Shown in pieces: positions 43,294-52,412 of a stretch of 64,000 bases of DNA; position 1 is the stretch's first letter, and every line of letters begins with the position of its first letter. The DNA is taken from the NCBI GenBank assembly GCA_037443785.1, contig JBBINR010000014.1:13227-77226 (forward strand). The letters run 5' to 3'. The DNA comes from JAQUOA01 sp037443785. GTDB taxonomy: Bacteria > Bacteroidota > Ignavibacteria > UBA10030 > UBA8401. A program made the translations under genes and the position numbers. The notes beneath the pieces are model-generated. The model was not told where the DNA came from, searched no databases, and saw only the letters and a list, made by a program, of their open reading frames with translations.

Positions 43294-44340
43294 ATGAGAA
43301 AAACTGAAAAAAATTATTCTAAACCTTGGGCATCTCCCTCCCCGCCAAAAAAAATTCTGATCATTCGGTTTCACGCTTTTGGAGATATGGTGATCGCGCT
43401 CCCGTATCTTCAAGCATTAAAAAATGTTCTTCCCCATGCTGAATTTCATTTCCTGACGCGGGGCGAGTGCGCTGATCTTTTGCAAAACGTTGCGATGATG
43501 AACAACATCGTTTCGGTGTCTGACAACAGGAAATCAACGGTGCTGCTGGCGAAAATGCTTTCTCTTTTATCTTCTCTTCGGCAGCAGAAATACGATGTTG
43601 TCATCGACCTTCAACGAAACGAGATAAGCAGGTTTGTTCGGCGCGTTCTTTCACCCAAAGCATTTTGCGAATTCGATCGATATTCAATTCATACTGCAGG
43701 CGAACGGACAAAGCGAACGATTCAAGCATTAGAACTGCCAAGATGGAAAGATGATTTTCCTTCTATTGTCTTAAAGCAAAATGATCTTGGTATGAAACAC
43801 CTTTTTGACGCCGGATATGATCCGCAAAAAAAACTGGTTGTCATCAATCCCGCGGGAAGTTCTGTTACCAAGAATTGGAATCTCGAAAATTATGTAACAT
43901 TTGCAAATGGATTGAACAGAACATTACAGAACACCGTCCAGTATCTTTTTTTAGGAACGGAACGAATCCAGGAAAAGGCTCGATATTTTCAAAACCATTT
44001 TCATGGACAGGTAGTGAATCTTGTCGGCCGTACGACAACGAGCGACGCATTCTGCATTTTAAAAAAAGCGGATTTTGTGCTGAGCGAAGATTCCGGATTA
44101 ATGCACATGGCATGGGTTGCACACGTTCCAGTCTTGGCATTGCTTGGCTCAACACCAAGTTATTGGTCAAAACCGCTCGGGAATTTTTCCCTTAGCCTTG
44201 ATTCATCCGATCTTGAGTGCGGCAATTGCAACAGTCCGGCTTGTAAATATAGCGATGTCCGGTGTCTATCCCGCCACACTCCGGAAAGTGTTTTGGAAAT
44301 TGCCAAAAAATTGCTTAGCGTCAGTCCAACAAAAGCATGA
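43294..44340 (+). CDS. Glycosyltransferase family 9 (heptosyltransferase-like)
   Basis: A 348-residue GT-B fold enzyme. The N-terminal ILIIRFHAFGDMVIALPYLQ is the usual GT9 start, and the C-terminal half has VINPAGSSVTKNWNLENYVT and FVLSEDSGLMHMAWVAHVPV, the donor-binding signature. A Cys-containing segment (ECGNCNSPACKYSDVRCLS) near the end is also common in the family. It would transfer a sugar to lipid A core or another surface glycolipid on the cytosolic side of the inner membrane. Its stop overlaps the start of the next gene by 4 bp (ATGA). Confidence 0.93.
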   Translation: MRKTEKNYSKPWASPSPPKKILIIRFHAFGDMVIALPYLQALKNVLPHAEFHFLTRGECADLLQNVAMMNNIVSVSDNRKSTVLLAKMLSLLSSLRQQKYDVVIDLQRNEISRFVRRVLSPKAFCEFDRYSIHTAGERTKRTIQALELPRWKDDFPSIVLKQNDLGMKHLFDAGYDPQKKLVVINPAGSSVTKNWNLENYVTFANGLNRTLQNTVQYLFLGTERIQEKARYFQNHFHGQVVNLVGRTTTSDAFCILKKADFVLSEDSGLMHMAWVAHVPVLALLGSTPSYWSKPLGNFSLSLDSSDLECGNCNSPACKYSDVRCLSRHTPESVLEIAKKLLSVSPTKA

Positions 44341-45458
44341 AGAAACAGATCGCAATTATCGTACCCGGTGGAATCGGAATCGAACATCATATTCCCTCGC
44401 TGCTGCATTTGCTTCATGAGCTTTCGTCTTCATACACACTCCACCTGTACTCATTATCATGTACCGATCTTCATCCCTTGCTGCAGCATCCTGATATCCA
44501 TTATACGTCGCCTGCGGGAATTTTTTCCAAAAATAGAACCCTCTCCGTTATTTTTATTTTTTGCAAAATAGGCTTTGATCAACTGAAAAAACACTTTGAT
44601 GTAATTCATGGATTTTGGATTTTGCCGGCCGGTTTTATTGCCGCGATTATTGGAAAATTGTTCCGACTCCCTACTGTTATCACCATACCCGGGGGAGATA
44701 TTGTTCGAATACCAAGGATTCAATATGGGGGAATGAAAACGCCGCTGCATCGAAGCATGATACGTTGGTGCTGTCGCTCTGCAGAAAAGATTATCGTTCT
44801 CACACATTTTCAACATGAAATCATGCGTCGGAACAAAATCACGGCACGAGACATTTCAATCATTCCTTATGGCGTTGACATCAAGCAGTATGGGTTTCGG
44901 CCTAGACCAATTTCCTCGCCTCTCAATATCGTCAGCATTGGAAATATTAATGAGGTGAAAGATGTCTTTACACAGATACAAACAGTCGCACTCTTATCCC
45001 GAACAATCGATTGCAGGCTGACAATTGTCGGACCCGATATTTTGAACGGAAAAACTCAAGCGTACGCAAAAGAATTAAATATTATCGATAAGATTCAATG
45101 GATCGGAAAACAAAAATATTCTGAAATCCCTGCGCTGCTTCAGTCTTCTCATCTTTTGCTTCATACATCATTGTATGATGCGCAAGCCGTTGTCATCATG
45201 GAGGCCTTTGCATCGGGAACAATGGTTGTAGGAACGCGGGTGGGTTTGCTTGCAGATACCGATACTGAAAATTCGCACTCAGCAGAACCAGAAAATGCTA
45301 AAGCGCTTGCAGAAATAATTTTAGCGTTGATTAACAATCCTATGCAAAGACAAACGATGCAAAAGCGCAACAGAGAATATGCTGAGCGTTTTAATAATTC
45401 GTGGACTGCCTCCGAGTACAGAAATGTATATCAAAAAGTAATCGATAAGAGGGAATAA
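44337..45458 (+). CDS. Glycosyltransferase family 4
   Basis: A 373-residue GT-B enzyme. IAIIVPGGIGIEHHIPSLLH and the donor-site segments IPYGVDIKQYGFRP, VSIGNINEVKD and YDAQAVVIMEAFASGTMVVG (with the E-x7-E-like pattern) are typical of GT4. It is translationally coupled to the GT9 gene by an ATGA overlap, so the two act together in building a surface polysaccharide or lipopolysaccharide core. It converges with the minus-strand operon ending at 45463, only 4 bp away. The sugar donor cannot be told. Confidence 0.92.
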   Translation: MKKQIAIIVPGGIGIEHHIPSLLHLLHELSSSYTLHLYSLSCTDLHPLLQHPDIHYTSPAGIFSKNRTLSVIFIFCKIGFDQLKKHFDVIHGFWILPAGFIAAIIGKLFRLPTVITIPGGDIVRIPRIQYGGMKTPLHRSMIRWCCRSAEKIIVLTHFQHEIMRRNKITARDISIIPYGVDIKQYGFRPRPISSPLNIVSIGNINEVKDVFTQIQTVALLSRTIDCRLTIVGPDILNGKTQAYAKELNIIDKIQWIGKQKYSEIPALLQSSHLLLHTSLYDAQAVVIMEAFASGTMVVGTRVGLLADTDTENSHSAEPENAKALAEIILALINNPMQRQTMQKRNREYAERFNNSWTASEYRNVYQKVIDKRE

Positions 45459-45462
45459 ATAT

Positions 45463-46011
45463 TTATTTTTTGGGATACTTCGGATGAAGTGAAAATAATT
45501 GAATCTGTTCGCCGTTGTTTTTGACAAGTTTTCGATTCAAAAGATACTGTACATTCGCTTTCTTTTCCTTCAGCAATTCTGAAACATCTTTTCCTTGCAA
45601 AAAAAAGACATGGTGAATGTTATAATTAATGCACGCGCCCAGGCACATTGTGCACGGCTCAAACGTCGAGACAAGACAAAGACGGCGGCGATTCAACTTT
45701 GAGAATTGATCAAAGCCTAATTTTGCAATCGCGTCAGAGATCGCATTAATTTCCGCGTGCTCTCCTGCTTTCATGTTTCGCTGTACAGTGTTGTATCCTT
45801 CTCCAATAACGGCATTTTCATACAGCAAAACGGACGCAACAGGAACATCCAATGTTTCTAACGATCGCTGTGCCAACGATAATAAGCGCTGCATTACCTC
45901 AACCGAAAGATGAATTTTCCCGCGGATCAAAAATATTTTGGAAATACTTACTGCTGTCAACAGTACGAGGACAAGGGAAAGAACAATTTCTATAAAATGA
46001 AGATACATCAT
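45463..46011 (-). CDS. Membrane-anchored cytidine/deoxycytidylate deaminase-like protein
   Basis: A 182-residue protein. The zinc-binding deaminase motifs are intact: KAGEHAEINAI (His and catalytic Glu at about 85-87) and STFEPCTMCLGAC (Cys at about 120 and 123). The fold resembles tRNA-adenosine or guanine deaminases. Unusually, the first 30 residues form a transmembrane helix (FIEIVLSLVLVLLTAVSISK), which soluble deaminases lack. The ATG overlaps the stop of the ABC transporter gene, so it is the last gene of the five-gene operon. Its substrate could be a free nucleobase, nucleotide or modified nucleoside-type product made by that operon. Confidence 0.88.
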   Translation of the reverse strand: MMYLHFIEIVLSLVLVLLTAVSISKIFLIRGKIHLSVEVMQRLLSLAQRSLETLDVPVASVLLYENAVIGEGYNTVQRNMKAGEHAEINAISDAIAKLGFDQFSKLNRRRLCLVSTFEPCTMCLGACINYNIHHVFFLQGKDVSELLKEKKANVQYLLNRKLVKNNGEQIQLFSLHPKYPKK

Positions 46012-47777
46012 TTTTTCCTCCGCCGAATAATTGTTCGACGCGTAACTTCATAGAGAACATTGCAGCGGATAAGTGTGCTTTGTCGATGTGATGCAATAAC
46101 AATTGTTTTTTTCTGTTTCTTTAAATTCCCTAAAAGATTTACAAATTCCTGTTCTGATTTTCTGTCGAGTCCGCTGGTAGGTTCATCAAACACAATGACA
46201 GGGGTATTTCTGTATAATGCCCGGGCTATTGCTATGCGTTGCTGTTGTCCGCCCGAAATCTGTTTCCCGTTCTCTCCAATAATCGTGAGAATTCCTTCCG
46301 GTAAAGAGGCGATAAAATCATCAAGGCCAACGGCTTGAAGTGCATCGGTCACCTTACGCGAATCGATGTTTTGAAAAGGGATTCCAAACGCAACGTTCTC
46401 TTGTATCGACGCATTCAATATAAAAGGATGCTGCGGAACAAATGCAAACAATGTCCGCCATGAATCATCATTGATTCCCTTTTCAGGAATATCGTCAAGG
46501 AAAAGAGTTCCATTGGTAGGTTTTAATATTCCCATCGTCAACAAGAGCAGCGACGTTTTTCCCGAGCCTGTTTTTCCAATAATTCCGGTGATTTTTCCTT
46601 TTTCAATTTTCATTGAAGCATTACGAAATAGTTCATTCTTTCGTTCAGGATAACCGAAAGAACAATCTTTTATTTCAAGTGAACGATGAAATTCTTGAAC
46701 ATTCGTTTTCTTGTTTTTTGGGTTTTCGTAAGATACCATCGGCTGCAGGATATCAATCGTGTATTCATACGTACGTATGTGCGACCAGAGTATTAAAATT
46801 TTGTTGAGTGATGGGATAACGCGATAGGCATATAATACGATCAAGACGAGAAGAGCGATAAAAGACGATGTCGCACCGGCGTCAAAAAATGAAACAATCG
46901 AAATAACAAATAATATCCCGCCGACAAGAAATATTTCCGACAGCTTTGCTGGCAGAGCATTGCTGGTATTCAACAATGCTAATTGGCGATTAACCCTTGT
47001 CTGAAGATTGTTATGGTGATCAATAAAATATTTTTCCACGTGAAAAACTTTCGCCTCGATAAAACTCTGCAGTGCGCCGCCCAGCGATACAAGGTTTTCA
47101 TTATGCGTATGCTGTACTGTCTCTTTTAACTCTTGAAGTCTTGCTGTGCTTATTCTGCGGACGACGGCGATCAGCGGAATAATAATAATGAGTGTTGAAA
47201 AAAATACAACGATATGATACATGGCGAGGAGTCCGGTAAAAAGAATGATGACCATGAGTTCTGACAACAGTGTCATGCTGCCTAAAATAATATGCTGTGA
47301 AAATTCAATAGGTGCATAGGCGATTTCGCGCAACAAAACAGAGGAATTGGTTTTCTGCTGTGCAAGATAGTCTAGTGAAAAATATTCTCGTAATTTCTTC
47401 TCTGAAAGTTCGGCAGCGAGAGCAAAGACAAAATTATTCGATCTCGCATACATTCTGTAGCCCGCATAGTTTTTTACGATAAACAGCACTGTAACAATAA
47501 CGGACAAGATTAATGTCCGTTGAAACTGCGTGAAAATTTCGATTGGTTTAATACTGAAGAAATTATCCTGAACAAATATTTCGGGGCGAAGAATAAACTG
47601 AATGAGAGGAATCAAACTGGCGAGCGTAAACATTTCCAAAAAGGAATTGAATCCCATCCACACGACGAATTGTTGATAGTGTTTTCGTTGAGTTTTGGAT
47701 AACAATGCCGAGATTTTGGTGATATCGCTTTTACGTTGACCAAAATATCGGCGTATATGATCGTAGGACAATGCCAC
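46008..47777 (-). CDS. ABC exporter, fused membrane and ATPase domains (MsbA-like)
   Basis: A 589-residue half-transporter. Six transmembrane segments span about residues 30-330 (for example SELMVIILFTGLLAMYHIVV), followed by an ATPase domain with Walker A GKTGSGKTSLL, Q-loop FAFVPQHPFI, signature ISGGQQQRIAIARAL, Walker B VIVFDEPTSGLD and an H-loop ASHR. It should dimerise and export a lipid-linked or peptide-like product across the inner membrane. It overlaps the deaminase start and lies 3 bp after the methyltransferase gene. A C-terminal RRTIIRRRKK tail is unusually basic. Confidence 0.93.
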   Translation of the reverse strand: MALSYDHIRRYFGQRKSDITKISALLSKTQRKHYQQFVVWMGFNSFLEMFTLASLIPLIQFILRPEIFVQDNFFSIKPIEIFTQFQRTLILSVIVTVLFIVKNYAGYRMYARSNNFVFALAAELSEKKLREYFSLDYLAQQKTNSSVLLREIAYAPIEFSQHIILGSMTLLSELMVIILFTGLLAMYHIVVFFSTLIIIIPLIAVVRRISTARLQELKETVQHTHNENLVSLGGALQSFIEAKVFHVEKYFIDHHNNLQTRVNRQLALLNTSNALPAKLSEIFLVGGILFVISIVSFFDAGATSSFIALLVLIVLYAYRVIPSLNKILILWSHIRTYEYTIDILQPMVSYENPKNKKTNVQEFHRSLEIKDCSFGYPERKNELFRNASMKIEKGKITGIIGKTGSGKTSLLLLTMGILKPTNGTLFLDDIPEKGINDDSWRTLFAFVPQHPFILNASIQENVAFGIPFQNIDSRKVTDALQAVGLDDFIASLPEGILTIIGENGKQISGGQQQRIAIARALYRNTPVIVFDEPTSGLDRKSEQEFVNLLGNLKKQKKTIVIASHRQSTLIRCNVLYEVTRRTIIRRRKK

Positions 47778-47780
47778 GGC

Positions 47781-48596
47781 CTAATCGTTTTTTTGAAGTG
47801 TTACAATAATATGATCTGCCCACCTGTTCAACGGACGTATTCCCGCCCATCGTTCGTCAAATGCCGTCAGCGACCGATACAGTCGTGGAAATTTTCCCGG
47901 AAATTTTTCCATGTACGGCGGCGGCGAAACACTTGCCAGCCCTCTCACGTGAATAGTCTTGTATTTTTCAGCGAAGCTTCTTTTAATATCAGAAAATGTG
48001 TGATAGTATGTTTTAAAATAATGTCCTTCGACGTGAGCCATAATTCCGTCAGGATGAAACCGCCTGAACGCCAAAGAAAAATTGCCTTTTAAAAGATGCA
48101 GCATTTCCCACGGACAAATGACAGGCATGATAACAAGCGTAACAAATGCACCGGGATGTAAAACATAAAGTAATTGCTCTGCTACGGCAGAGAGATCATC
48201 GATGCAATTCAATCCGCCAAAATTGGAAAATGCGTGATGAAATTTTTTCGGCGACAGAGAAGATAATTTTGTAAATGAGCATTGCCGAGTAGAAATTTTT
48301 TCGGTGAGATGCAACGCAGAAATTTTCTTTTTGATTTCCCCGACCATTCCTTCGGAGAGGTCGACAGCGGTTATGGCATACCCTTGTTGAGCAAAATAGA
48401 CTGCATCAATTCCGGTTCCCGCATTGATATCCAGCAGCGAGTCTCCCGGACGTAAAAACTGTTCCATATGGAGATGAACTTGTTTCCGCATCCATTGTAA
48501 AATGGTATTCTGGTGTTCATAGCGGTCGAACAACGGCGCCTGTGAAGAAAACGCCTTGTTGACATCATCAAATTGAGAGTGCACAGATTCGGTCAT
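47781..48596 (-). CDS. Class I SAM-dependent methyltransferase
   Basis: A 271-residue protein. Motif I is slightly atypical (SLLDINAGTGIDAVYFAQQG, with N in place of the first Gly), followed by the acidic AITAVDLSEGMV end of strand 2 and a later FSNFGGLNC segment where the GTxH-like catalytic region sits. The C-terminal part with HYFKTYYHTFSDIKRSFAEK resembles methyltransferases acting on lipids or small molecules. It is separated from its neighbours in the operon by 0-3 bp. The substrate is unknown; a product of the radical SAM enzyme is plausible. Confidence 0.9.
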   Translation of the reverse strand: MTESVHSQFDDVNKAFSSQAPLFDRYEHQNTILQWMRKQVHLHMEQFLRPGDSLLDINAGTGIDAVYFAQQGYAITAVDLSEGMVGEIKKKISALHLTEKISTRQCSFTKLSSLSPKKFHHAFSNFGGLNCIDDLSAVAEQLLYVLHPGAFVTLVIMPVICPWEMLHLLKGNFSLAFRRFHPDGIMAHVEGHYFKTYYHTFSDIKRSFAEKYKTIHVRGLASVSPPPYMEKFPGKFPRLYRSLTAFDERWAGIRPLNRWADHIIVTLQKND

Positions 48597-50060
48597 TTAT
48601 TGTTTTGCTAATGATGTCAGCCGGAGATAATCGATGCAAACACCGGGAAGATGAAGACCAAGCGACAAAATTCTTCTGATATCTTTCTTTGTCGGCAGTT
48701 GCTGAAAGAGAAATATTTTTTTTACAATTTCTGCAGCCCTATGAATACGGAAAATTCTGTGCACATATCGATGCAGCCTTTTGTAAAAAGCTGCAGAATA
48801 TGTACCGTGATACATCATGGCGAGGTCGTTGGAATCAATCCAATTCTGTTTCTCTTTCAATTCCGATTTTACTTTTTCATAAAATGACGTGCCCGGCAGC
48901 GGGTACGAAACTGAAATGCCAATGTCATCAGGCATTGATTTTTTTACCATGTGAATCGTCGCCCGGATGTCATCCATCGTTTCAGCGCGGTATCCAAATT
49001 GAAGGAAGAATGCCGTTTTGATACCGAACTGTTTCAGTTTTCTCCGCGCTTCATAAATTTGCTGAAGCGTAATCCCTTTTTCCATTGCATCAAGAATTTT
49101 TTGCGATCCGGATTCTGCCCCAATCCACACTTCATCGCATCCCGCTGCCGCGAGCGATTCAATAGTATTTCCCTGCAATAATAAATCAGCGCGGGATTGA
49201 ATTTTAAACCGGACAGCAATATTGTTTTCTTTCAACAGCGCTGCAAATTGCTGTACCCACCCCGGTTTCAGCCCGAAAATATCGTCAGCAAACCAAAAGT
49301 GATCTGGCTGTACAAGGTCAAGGATATACTGCATTTCAGCAACAACATTTTCAGGCGACCGCGCATTATAGACTTGTCCATAAATCGGTTTCGCGCACCA
49401 ATTGCAATGATAGGGACATCCACGGGTGGTAACAATATTCACAGAAAAATACCCGTGACGTTTCATCCATGCATCACGATATTTTTTTGCCTCGATAAGA
49501 TGCCACGCGGGCATCGGTAAAGCATCCAGATTTTTTAGAACATCGCGCTTCGTTGTTCTTTCAATTTTGCCATGCCTTGTGAAGGCAACTCCTGCAATAT
49601 CAAAAAAGTCATCATTATTGTTACGCAATTTGTGATCACATACTTCAAATAATGTGTGCTCTCCTTCTCCAATAATCACAATATCCGCGCCATTGTTGAG
49701 ATAGCGTTCATAATGATCTGCGGCGTCCGAGCCATGAATAACGACAAATACTCCCAATGCTTTAGCAATACGAGTCATACCAAAAGCCGCTTCACGCATT
49801 CTCATCAGGCACATCTTGTTGAGATAATTAAAATCGTCATCATAGATTGCAAGAAGTTTTGGTCGGTGTGTTTGCAGTGCAGTATGAATTTCTTCTTCGG
49901 AGGCTGCCAGCATCGTATCAAAAAACCGAACAGAAAAATTTTTTGATTCCAAGTAACTGGCGGCATACAGTGTTCCAAGCGGCGGATACGGCATCATTGC
50001 TTGCTCTTGCTTCGGATCAAAATGAATGAAGAACGAATGTGTAAGGAGGATGTCCGTCAT
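48597..50060 (-). CDS. B12-binding-type radical SAM enzyme
   Basis: A 487-residue protein. The N-terminal 170 residues have the B12-binding-like Rossmann layout (YPPLGTLYAASYLESKNFSV, then GADIVIIGEGEHTLFEV). The D-x-H-x-x-G cobalamin ligand region instead reads AIYDDDFNYLN, so base-on cobalamin ligation by His is doubtful. The radical SAM cluster motif is RGCPYHCNWCAKP (near 215), with a TIM barrel through GAESGSQKILDAMEKGITLQ. The protein belongs to the same broad group as BchE-like and lipid-biosynthetic radical SAM enzymes. Start and stop overlap or abut its operon neighbours. Confidence 0.9.
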   Translation of the reverse strand: MTDILLTHSFFIHFDPKQEQAMMPYPPLGTLYAASYLESKNFSVRFFDTMLAASEEEIHTALQTHRPKLLAIYDDDFNYLNKMCLMRMREAAFGMTRIAKALGVFVVIHGSDAADHYERYLNNGADIVIIGEGEHTLFEVCDHKLRNNNDDFFDIAGVAFTRHGKIERTTKRDVLKNLDALPMPAWHLIEAKKYRDAWMKRHGYFSVNIVTTRGCPYHCNWCAKPIYGQVYNARSPENVVAEMQYILDLVQPDHFWFADDIFGLKPGWVQQFAALLKENNIAVRFKIQSRADLLLQGNTIESLAAAGCDEVWIGAESGSQKILDAMEKGITLQQIYEARRKLKQFGIKTAFFLQFGYRAETMDDIRATIHMVKKSMPDDIGISVSYPLPGTSFYEKVKSELKEKQNWIDSNDLAMMYHGTYSAAFYKRLHRYVHRIFRIHRAAEIVKKIFLFQQLPTKKDIRRILSLGLHLPGVCIDYLRLTSLAKQ

Positions 50061-51013
50061 ACAAATAATCGCAAACCAAGCGACGCAAGCTTTTCATGAT
50101 ATCGACGTTCAATTCGATTTTTATGGTCTAAGCTCCATGCGGATGACGTCGCGGGCGAGCTGTTAAACAATGCCGATATTTTTTGGTCATCAAGATGAGA
50201 ATATTTGTTTTTCCAATAGCGGATATGATACTTCATTAATCCCTTGTCAATTTTTTGCAGGGGGAAAATCGACATCACCATTTCTATTGCCTGCTGCACC
50301 ATTGAACGTCGCGATGAAAGTAATGGTGTGGTGCTTTCGATGGAAGAAAATTTCGGCAAATATTCTTTTGTCCATTCGTTTGTGAGCCGAAACTTGCGGT
50401 ATAGATCTTCATTCCAGATCGGTTTTGTCGTCACGAGTTCGATTGCAGAAAAATATGATCGTTCCGCAAGCAGCAACCCATCTTCCGAAACGTAAAAGTT
50501 TGTGCAAAAATATTTCGAACTTCCCAAAAGGAATATTTTACGGAACAATGTCAACAGTGTCTTGCTGATCCATAATCTTTCTCGTTTTGTGACAATCATG
50601 AAATCAATATCGCTTGAACTGGTGGCAACATTTTTTGACAATGAACCGGTAATAAAGATTGCCCTGATAAATGGAAATTGTTTTATAAGAAATGAAGCTA
50701 TTCGGGCCTGGCGCATCATCTTCCGCGCACAAATTTCATTAGCCAGCCGGTCCTGGATTGACTCCGCTTTTGAAAGCGGAAGGCAATAAAATTGACCATG
50801 CTGAATAAGGCAATGCTCCTCAACTAATCGTGCAACGGCAGCAATAAGTTCATCCCTTGAGACCCCTTCAAGCGGAAGAAATTGAAATATTTGTTCAATG
50901 GTAAGCGGATAATGAAAAACATCAAAGTATGCGACCGTTCGCAATACGGCAGCTCCCTGCGTTCCAATGAATTTTTCTTCTTTGCCAGTTGATGTAAGAA
51001 TTGTATGTTCCAT
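50057..51013 (-). CDS. Nucleotidyltransferase-fold protein with N-terminal winged-helix-like region
   Basis: A 318-residue protein. The core motif GSLSKNVATSSSDIDFMIV (near residue 122) is the G-S-x(n)-D-x-D signature of the polymerase-beta nucleotidyltransferase superfamily. The N-terminal 95 residues (VAYFDVFHYPLTIEQIFQFL, then RLVEEHCLIQHGQFYCLPLS) look like a helix-turn-helix module. It is the first gene of the operon and overlaps the radical SAM gene by 4 bp. A 30-bp palindrome lies directly upstream. It could attach a nucleotide to a small molecule or protein, or regulate the operon. Confidence 0.85.
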   Translation of the reverse strand: MEHTILTSTGKEEKFIGTQGAAVLRTVAYFDVFHYPLTIEQIFQFLPLEGVSRDELIAAVARLVEEHCLIQHGQFYCLPLSKAESIQDRLANEICARKMMRQARIASFLIKQFPFIRAIFITGSLSKNVATSSSDIDFMIVTKRERLWISKTLLTLFRKIFLLGSSKYFCTNFYVSEDGLLLAERSYFSAIELVTTKPIWNEDLYRKFRLTNEWTKEYLPKFSSIESTTPLLSSRRSMVQQAIEMVMSIFPLQKIDKGLMKYHIRYWKNKYSHLDDQKISALFNSSPATSSAWSLDHKNRIERRYHEKLASLGLRLFV

Positions 51014-51017
51014 TCAT

Positions 51018-51047
51018 GATAAAGTAATAGATAATCTATACTTTATC
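51018..51047. promoter_or_regulatory. 30-bp palindrome before the nucleotidyltransferase operon
   Basis: GATAAAGT-A-ATAGAT / ATCTAT-ACTTTATC: outer 8-base and inner 6-base arms around a short centre, almost perfect over 30 bp. It ends 5 bp before the ATG at 51013, so it must overlap promoter or ribosome-binding region. No T-rich tail follows, so it is more likely an operator than a terminator. Confidence 0.6.
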
Positions 51048-51164
51048 AAATACCTTCGTCACAAACCTTTCGGGTAAAAAATTTCATAGGCATGATAGTT
51101 AATTTTTTAAAAGGGACGGGATAAAGAATGAAGGTGTATTATTCTTAAGCAGAGAAACTCTGAT

Positions 51165-51554
51165 TTATGTTTTCTGTATTTTTACACGAAGCGGTAGAAG
51201 CCAGTTGAGAGCTGCTTCAATCTCACGAAATACTCTTACCTCGTAGTTGATGTCCCCCCGTTGAACTTCCCACATACGGAACATACCATACGTAATATCA
51301 GTCGAAGCTACCATCGCGACACGTCCGCCGCGGAGTTGGTTTATTTTTGTTGCAGCAATTGCTGCGAGCTTGTTTTGCCCTTCCGGCGTGATAGCCATAT
51401 CAGTAATTTCACGGCCGTCGACAATTTCGATCCAGGGTGGAGAACACTTTTGAAAAACGGGAAGATTATAATGTGAAAAAAGTTCTTCATCGGTTACTCT
51501 TCCAGTCAGAATGGAATACATTACCCCACCATCAGTTTTGAATTGTATAGGCAT
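51165..51554 (-). CDS. Small STAS/SpoIIAA-like cytosolic protein
   Basis: About 129 residues from the ATG at 51554, which has a GGGAGA site; the longer frame to 51656 overlaps lspA and adds nothing conserved. The pattern of a beta-rich start (IQFKTDGGVMYSILTGRVTD), PPWIEIVDGREITDMAITPE and VAMVASTDITYGMFRMWEVQ fits the SpoIIAA-like/STAS-type proteins of about 125 residues found in many bacteria, whose role is mostly unknown. It follows lspA by 91 bp, possibly in the same transcript. Assignment to the family is tentative. Confidence 0.6.
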   Translation of the reverse strand: MPIQFKTDGGVMYSILTGRVTDEELFSHYNLPVFQKCSPPWIEIVDGREITDMAITPEGQNKLAAIAATKINQLRGGRVAMVASTDITYGMFRMWEVQRGDINYEVRVFREIEAALNWLLPLRVKIQKT

Positions 51555-51645
51555 ACTAATTCTCCCGTTGACGTTGCCTCGCGGTCTTACATACCATTCG
51601 AAATCTAAGCACAGCAGTGACGGTACAGCCAATGCATAAGACTGA

Positions 51646-52140
51646 TCACCCGGCATTCTTTATGTGAAGCAACTGTGTAACAAACAGCATAAATGTACCA
51701 ACCATTAAGAGCACATCGGCCACGTTAAAAATACCCGTGTGTATATTGCGTGTCCCCAATATGATAAAATCAATAACCCGTCCCTGGTTAAAGAGGCGAT
51801 CAATTAAATTTCCGGAAGCACCGGCGATGAGAAACGAAAATGAAACTACGCTCGTAGTTTTTATTTTATCCGCCGAGAACACTAATACACCAAAAGCGAT
51901 TACGGTAAACAATGAAAGCAGGAGGGTCAAAGATTTACGGACTGTGAACGGTAATTTTGAACCAATGCTTAAAAAGCCTCCCTCATTTTCTGCAAATTGA
52001 AATTGAACTAAACCATTAAAGTATCGGATAGAACTCATAAATTGTAATTCTTCTTTAGCTATTGCTTTAGTTTTTTGATCACACCCAATAGACGCGAAAG
52101 TGATCGTTACGATGAGTATGTATTTTGAAATTTTACTCAT
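51646..52140 (-). CDS. lspA: Lipoprotein signal peptidase (signal peptidase II)
   Basis: A 164-residue inner-membrane aspartyl protease with four transmembrane segments. The family motifs are present: CDQKTKAIAKEEL near the N-terminus, FAENEGGFLSIGSKLP, then the catalytic Asp in GNLIDRLFNQGRVIDFI and the second Asp in IFNVADVLLMVG. It cleaves the signal peptide of lipidated prolipoproteins, such as the one at 59086-60069. Length is normal. Its start at 52140 is the first ATG; the region upstream is 272 bp with a terminator for the next gene. Confidence 0.95.
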   Translation of the reverse strand: MSKISKYILIVTITFASIGCDQKTKAIAKEELQFMSSIRYFNGLVQFQFAENEGGFLSIGSKLPFTVRKSLTLLLSLFTVIAFGVLVFSADKIKTTSVVSFSFLIAGASGNLIDRLFNQGRVIDFIILGTRNIHTGIFNVADVLLMVGTFMLFVTQLLHIKNAG

Positions 52141-52356
52141 AAATATTAACGTTACCTAGTGGCCACTACAATGCCTCTTTCACCATTTATATTTTGTGAA
52201 TAGTAAAAAAATCAGAAAGAAAACACAATACTATCTTTAGGATATTTTGTTTTTGGAAGGGGTATTAAATATGAAATTACGTGAGCATTGGAAGTATTCC
52301 ATCGGCGTTACTTGCATTGTCCTATATGAAGCAGCATTGGCGTCAATAAAAAATAA

Positions 52357-52382
52357 GAAAGGCGGACATTTGTCCGCCTTTC
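52357..52382 (-). terminator. Terminator of the 52413-55028 gene
   Basis: GAAAGGCGGACA / TGTCCGCCTTTC, twelve perfect pairs around two bases; minus-strand tail TTATTTTTTATTG. Confidence 0.85.
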
Positions 52383-52412
52383 CTCTCATCCTTCGCCTCT
52401 ATCCTTCAGCAC

